DNA from: Mesorhabditis belari
Lineage: Eukaryota > Nematoda > Chromadorea > Rhabditida > Rhabditidae
Length of the DNA: 64,000 nt
NCBI GenBank assembly: GCA_958450365.1
Contig: CAUEEP010000741.1
Location: 3,062,501 to 3,126,500, forward strand
Reading direction: 5' to 3'
Below are positions 60,601 through 64,000 of this stretch, in pieces. The notes under the pieces are model-generated. The model saw only the letters and a program-made list of their open reading frames with translations. It made no database searches and was not told the DNA's origin. How positions within the stretch are numbered: position 1 is the stretch's first letter; each line of letters opens with the position of its first letter. Both the position numbers and the translations under genes were made by a program.

Positions 60601-62018
60601 TGGTGACCAGCCTGCTCCTGACTGAGCCATGAGGGGACAGCGGCGCTGCTTCGAAAGCAGCTATATTTACAGCTGGGAAACAATAATTTGCTACCTTTTT
60701 CAGGGTGCAACGAATCGTGAACAGCCACGGAAATTTGTCATGGTATCTTACTGATCCTGAAGACGAGGATACGGTAAGTGAGCTGCCATTTACGCATTTC
60801 ACTCTTCCCTCAGATCTTCTACGAGCTGAAAGTTTGCGATCACCGGCCCCAACGGGTGTGATTATGATGACACTGAGGCGCCTTCCAGTATCCGTTTATC
60901 GGTGAGTGGTTAAAATCGCTAAGCTTTTTAGTTTTTAGCTAATCTTAATAAATATTCACTTGTTGAATTGTTGAATAAACCTGTTTTAAGCCAAAAGAAT
61001 CTACTTGAATGGGTTTCTTTTAGCTTCTTTAAAGGGGAAGCAGAAGCCAAGAAGCAAGAATTGTTTTTCAGAGCCGCTGGATATCCCCTGGAAAGTCTCC
61101 GTTGGGCTGACTACGCTTCATGTCGCCGATCGTTCCTCATCACCAAGCCTGGAACAACGATTGTATCGGTGAGAAAAGAAGGTTCTGTAAATACTGGGAG
61201 ACGCGGGGAGCCCCATAATGACGGTATCTAGCTCCAGCTTTGAACGAGTTTTTTTTCGACACTGAGTTTCCGCTGAAATGTGTAAGCTTTGGTATCAAAA
61301 AATAGCCCTGAATTTCAGCTATTTTTTTGATACGCAAACGAACATTGTAGCATAAGCCAGTGTTGAGAAAAATGCTGTCAAAGCTGTGGCATGCCGGGAC
61401 AGTTCGACCGTCATTATGGGGCTGGGGTATCATTACAGTATTTACGGTATGAATTCTATGAATTGTTTTGATACAAAAGAATGCAAGAGTGTTAGAATGC
61501 AGAAAATAATATATTATTAAATCCAGAGAGAACTGCCGTCACTTCCCGTCGAAGTGTCGTGACAACTCGGAAAGCTGTTGGTGGATGGGAAACTCGAGAG
61601 CAAACGATAGGCGTGGAATCTTTTTGGCGAGAGGATCTGTCTTTCGTCTTTGTCTCTAGAATTTTACCGCCTTTCGTCTCTAGAAATCCAACTGGAACCT
61701 TTTTTTAGCATTAGAGCAATTAAAACAGTTGATCAATTGAAAAACAGAAAAGAATTTAGCCTTTAAAACGAATGAGAAGTACGGGACCGATCGATATGGT
61801 TTGACGTGTATCAAGTAAACAATAAGCTTGTTGTTGTTTTTGTTTATTTTTTTGTTTGATTTTTGTTTGTCCTTTGTTTTACAGTCTTTATATTTCTTTT
61901 TTTAACATTCTTTTAACGTATGAAACTCCCTGAAAATTCGTATTATTTCTAGGTTGCATTGAATATTCTCGGCATTGAGCCTGAACGGGTGCACAATGTA
62001 AACATGGTCACGGGTTGA
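51671..62018 (+). CDS. ENPP-family phosphodiesterase, ENPP6-like active site
   Basis: ENPPs are secreted or membrane ectoenzymes that cleave phosphodiester bonds with two zinc ions. Exons: 51671-51841, 52144-52231, 55496 to about 55578, 56009-56117, 57330-57473, about 57747-57831, 59211-59295, (gap), about 60705-60901, 61024-61168, about 61525-61665 and 61953-62018. Key blocks: NLIILLIDGYGAALLNRT (first metal Asp), YLRSVFPTHSWPNWMSLVT (nucleophile site), GLYTENH, DDLWWQDLLTPLWSISLKKE, ESLIVLSDHGQL (metal Asp-His), NDRRGIFLARGSVF and ALNILGIEPE. The nucleophile position is Ser (PTHSWPN), as in ENPP6, not Thr. Residues 5-18 form a hydrophobic start. The D-x-x-GH-x-x-GP metal motif was not found, and exons 3 and 6 show possible frame slips, so the gene may be decaying or the sequence may have errors. 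The ATG follows a TTTTCAG acceptor. Confidence 0.65.
51870..51990. repeat. TAGCTAGAATTGA(C/T)AA repeat in ENPP intron 1
   Basis: About seven units of roughly 17 bases directly after the first exon. Confidence 0.9.
52496..52552. repeat. 11-bp minisatellite (TTGAACATTCT)n
   Basis: Five tandem units with C/T change, in the second ENPP intron. Confidence 0.85.
52965..53240 (-). repeat. tRNA-derived SINE, copy 1
   Basis: Minus strand: head with CAATTGGTCAAGTGGTTAGG (A box) and TTGGTTCGACTCC (B box) at 53146-53230, then a tail including GACCCTAAGCACCTTTGCAG and CCGGAAAATTCCGACGGGAG. Same tail and head occur at 55000-55290. In an ENPP intron. Confidence 0.65.
53530..53745. repeat. Polypyrimidine tract (TTTCTTTTC)n
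   Basis: About 200 bases almost purely C/T; could form triplex DNA. The open frames are artefacts. Confidence 0.9.
54232..54640. repeat. 17-bp minisatellite (GAACAACTCGAATACTG)n
   Basis: About 24 units ending in CTG or CTC. The 17-base period cycles through frames and gives 200-residue minus-strand frames without genes. Confidence 0.97.
55000..55290 (-). repeat. tRNA-derived SINE, copy 2
   Basis: Direct second copy of 52965-53240, more degraded in the head (the anticodon region is altered, the B box reads as GTTTCGACTCC). Confidence 0.6.
56230..56310. repeat. 16-bp repeat (AAGAGCTGCTATTGTC)n, block 1
   Basis: Four to five units in an ENPP intron, similar to the block at 57130-57310. Confidence 0.9.
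56305..56555. mobile_element. Inverted-repeat element related to the hAT MITE
   Basis: Inverted ends: TCGACTAATGCTTTTTCGAA...CACCTACTTGAGAGAGTGCA and CTTTCTCAAATAGGTGAATTTT...CGCGTTAGTCGA. An inner pair GTAGTCAAACC / GGTTTGACTAC is also present. The GAGTAATGCG and AACGCG motifs resemble the element at 16011. Confidence 0.6.
57130..57310. repeat. 16-bp repeat (AAGAGCTGCTATTGTC)n, block 2
   Basis: About ten variable units ending just before the ENPP exon at 57330. Confidence 0.9.
58544..58622 (+). repeat. tRNA-like sequence before a minisatellite
   Basis: CCGTGGCCGAGTGGTCTAAG (A box) and TTGTTGGTTCGACTCTCC (B box). Arms do not pair as a full Leu/Ser tRNA. It abuts the 11-bp array, as the half-tRNA at 6133 abuts its array. 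Confidence 0.5.
58634..59130. repeat. 11-bp minisatellite (GGCGTCATTCT)n
   Basis: About 44 units of GGCGTCATTCT with A/C and CAT variants. In the ENPP intron before the exon at 59211. Confidence 0.97.
60230..60306. repeat. TATAA/TAATA simple repeat
   Basis: AT-only run with a few G; it adjoins the SINE at 60307 and is its probable 3' tail (on the minus strand). Confidence 0.85.
60307..60505 (-). repeat. tRNA-derived SINE, family 2, copy 1
   Basis: Minus strand: GTCGCCGTGGCTCAGTGAGA (A box) and CGAGGGTTCGACCCCCATTG (B box). It ends in the AT-run. A partner copy follows at 60530. Confidence 0.7.
60530..60720 (-). repeat. tRNA-derived SINE, family 2, copy 2
   Basis: Same order of blocks as copy 1 (CATGGCTCAGTCAGGAGCAG; AGGGTTCGACTCCCCG). 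Its 5' end, TCACGATTCGTTGCACCC on minus, overlaps the start of the ENPP open exon at 60705. Confidence 0.7.
61187..61447. mobile_element. MITE of the pogo-like TIR family, copy 2
   Basis: Right end TCATTACAGTATTTACGG followed by TA; left end imperfect. The interior is the inverted counterpart of 48480-48772. It lies in the ENPP intron after the exon ending at 61168. Confidence 0.75.
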
Positions 62019-62515
62019 ATCATGCTCACTGAAGGATGGTTAGTTTCTAGTTGCAAAAAAACAAATTGACACTTGGTGAAAAGACATAAGCAAAGCCATT
62101 AAAGCTATTAAAGCTATTAAAAGCATAATCAAAGCTTATTTTGAACCAAATTTCTGGTAAAATGCTGCCTCGAAAAGCTCAAAATGATCAAAAATGCTAA
62201 TTTCTAATGTCCAACCTGCCAATTTTTAATGTCAACAATGCCAATTTACAATGTCAAAAAGTGATCAAAAAATCGCCTGTGCGCTTTTTACTGATGGACT
62301 AGAATTGGAAAAATGAGCTCTAAATGCAGAATGCCAGCCGTTAAAGCTTCGCTCCATTACTCAAATTTAGGGCAGAACAGAGAATCGGATTACGGTAAGG
62401 GAAAGACAATTCTAGAATACTGGGCCTATCTGTATGATTTCTAATTAACCTGAAACTTCAACGATAAACAAATTTAATCATCGTTTTTCTTCTAACTACG
62501 TTCTCTTCCTCTCTT
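62019..62515. other. ENPP downstream region
   Basis: AT-rich, with a short TTAAAGCTA repeat at 62095-62125; no exon seen. Confidence 0.5.
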
Positions 62516-63010
62516 CAGACAATCTCGTTCTCAACCCCATTTTGGGATATTTTTATGTTTAATATACCAAAAAGATAGAAGACATTAAGGCCATTCTTTC
62601 TTTTGACATATTAAACATAAAAGTACCTCTTACACTGAGCTGAGGAACGAGATGTCTCAACGGCAGTGTGATTTAAGGGTTCCTCGAGGATACTGTAGCC
62701 TTTTTTTTCAGCTTTGTTTTGAGATAGCATTTATGTTCCATATACCAAAAGATAGAAATACTTTAAGGGTTCCCATTTGACATATTAAATGATAAAGTGG
62801 TCTCAAAACTGTTTCTCGAGAACGAGATGCCCAAAGTTGACTGATCGGGGTTTAGACGTCTTTGAGTTTATTTCCCTGCTCTCAGCACAGTTTTAAGATA
62901 CTTTTTTAAGTGTTTAACATAATTCAAAAAGATAGAGTAGATTATGGGCCACCTTTTGACCTAAAAACATAAAATATCTCAAAATGGGGGCTGAGAACGA
63001 GGTGTCTAAA
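62516..63010. repeat. Three tandem hairpin units
   Basis: Three diverged units (about 62516-62665, 62700-62835, 62875-63008). Each is an imperfect palindrome with ATTTTTATGTTTAATATACC on one side and GACATATTAAACATAAAAGT on the other, and CTCGTTCTCA / GAACGAGATG at the outer edges. Confidence 0.8.
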
Positions 63011-63830
63011 GTTAGGAGGGGGTGAAGTTAGAGTGATTAACAGTAGGTGGGAGCTGAATCTGTAATTTGAATATGGGCCAATCGGAGCCAAGCGGGTTTT
63101 TTGATCACTCCAAGACATTGTTTCGGATAGTGAGCACTGTTAACTCACTATCGAAACACTTGAAATCCAAAAATTTCTCTCTTTAGCAAAATCTGCTGTT
63201 AATCTGAGCAGACGATTATGAGGGAAGATGATGAGGAAGATTAAAACAGGGTGAAAAAACGGATTGGATTTAGTTTTTCTTTTTCCAAAGCAAAAACCCC
63301 TCAAACTATCGCTGAATCTGCAAATTGGAATATAAATTGGCACCCCAAATTCAAAACAAAACAAAAGCTTATTCAGGGAAGATAGGCCAAACAGCGAGGT
63401 CATCTCAACTCGTCAACGCCGACGTCCGCGCATCTCCTCTTCATTTTTTCGCTATTTTTGTGCTTGATGAGAAATCGCTAGCTCTTTATCGAAATCGCTA
63501 GCTCGTAATCCCCTGTCTCACTACGGTATAAGATATTCAGTTAATTGAACGGTTAATTGAACGGTTAATGAACATTCAATTCACTTACTGTAGTGAGATA
63601 GACAGACAGGAGTTACCGTACTTTTTAATGGAAATTTTTGATTTTACTTAAAATGACAATTTTTTATCATTTTATGTTAAATTCTGTCATTTTATGTTAA
63701 ATTTACGTTACAAATGGGTATTTTTCAGTCTGCCTTATCGTTTTTTTAAAGAAGAAACTCTTCTAAAATCTTCAAAAATCGGCTGTTTAAAATTTCGGGA
63801 TTAATGTGCTTTCTAAAAAGATGCGCTTAA
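63011..63830. other. AT-rich spacer with a TACGGTA-bounded repeat
   Basis: 63525-63620 holds ACGGTATAAGATATTCAGTT, GTTAATTGAACG repeats and an inverted CTCACTACGGTA / TACTGTAGTGAG pair ending TTACCGTA, perhaps a small relative of the pogo-like MITEs. No gene. Confidence 0.45.
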
Positions 63831-63834
63831 GAGA

Positions 63835-64000
63835 AAGCTACAGTACCCGAGAAAGCTACAGTGACTCCGAAAGCTAGATGGTGTACCCGGAAAGCTACAG
63901 TACTTTTTTGCTACTGTACCCGAAAGCTACTGTACTCGGAGTTTAGCGGTACCCGAAAGCTACAGTACTGGAAAGCTACTGTACCCGAAAGCTACTGCAC
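63835..64000. repeat. 16-bp repeat (GAAAGCTACTGTACCC)n
   Basis: About ten units with ACAGTA/ACTGTA alternation, continuing past the window end. Confidence 0.92.

Overview
The window looks like nematode nuclear DNA. It is AT-rich, and its genes have many exons with short introns that end in TTTCAG or TTTTAG. Several start codons sit just behind a TTTCAG/TTTTAG acceptor that no coding exon precedes, as expected for spliced-leader trans-splicing. A tract of TTAGGC, the nematode telomere unit, is present at 43.2 kb. Tandem minisatellites, foldback elements, DNA-transposon remnants and tRNA-derived repeats fill much of the rest. I cannot name the species. Most long open frames here come from tandem repeats and are not genes.

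Layout. (1) 0.1-6.9 kb, plus strand: a multi-exon gene of unknown function whose 5' end lies outside the window; its introns hold an 11-bp minisatellite, a foldback element and a pogo-like transposon. (2) 7-32.5 kb: accessory DNA organised as a large, broken inverted repeat (arms about 8.6-18.0 and 26.4-32.5 kb). It carries small signal-peptide/membrane genes, mariner, hAT and DIRS-like remnants and more minisatellites. (3) 28.3-37.5 kb: a duplicated block. The intact copy (34.1-38.4 kb, minus strand) holds isopentenyl-diphosphate isomerase (IDI1), followed by a gene I identify as the tRNA-splicing endonuclease subunit TSEN54. The second copy (28.3-31.36 kb) is truncated and sits inside the transmembrane exon of another gene copy. 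(4) 38.9-51.6 kb: repeats, pogo and mariner remnants, the telomere-like tract and hairpins, with no gene I can support. (5) 51.7-62.0 kb, plus strand: an ENPP-type (nucleotide pyrophosphatase/phosphodiesterase) gene with long introns packed with minisatellites, SINEs and MITEs. (6) 62.0-64.0 kb: tandem hairpin units and a 16-bp repeat.

Functional links. IDI1 and TSEN54 lie head to tail on the minus strand, 292 bp apart, with an AATAAA signal between them and a trans-splice-like acceptor before the TSEN54 start, so they could form one operon. IDI1 makes DMAPP, which among other uses is the donor for tRNA isopentenylation, and TSEN54 acts in tRNA intron removal. A shared tRNA-maturation theme is possible but is inference. 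Exon boundaries below were derived by eye from splice signals and reading-frame phase; each junction needs transcript evidence.
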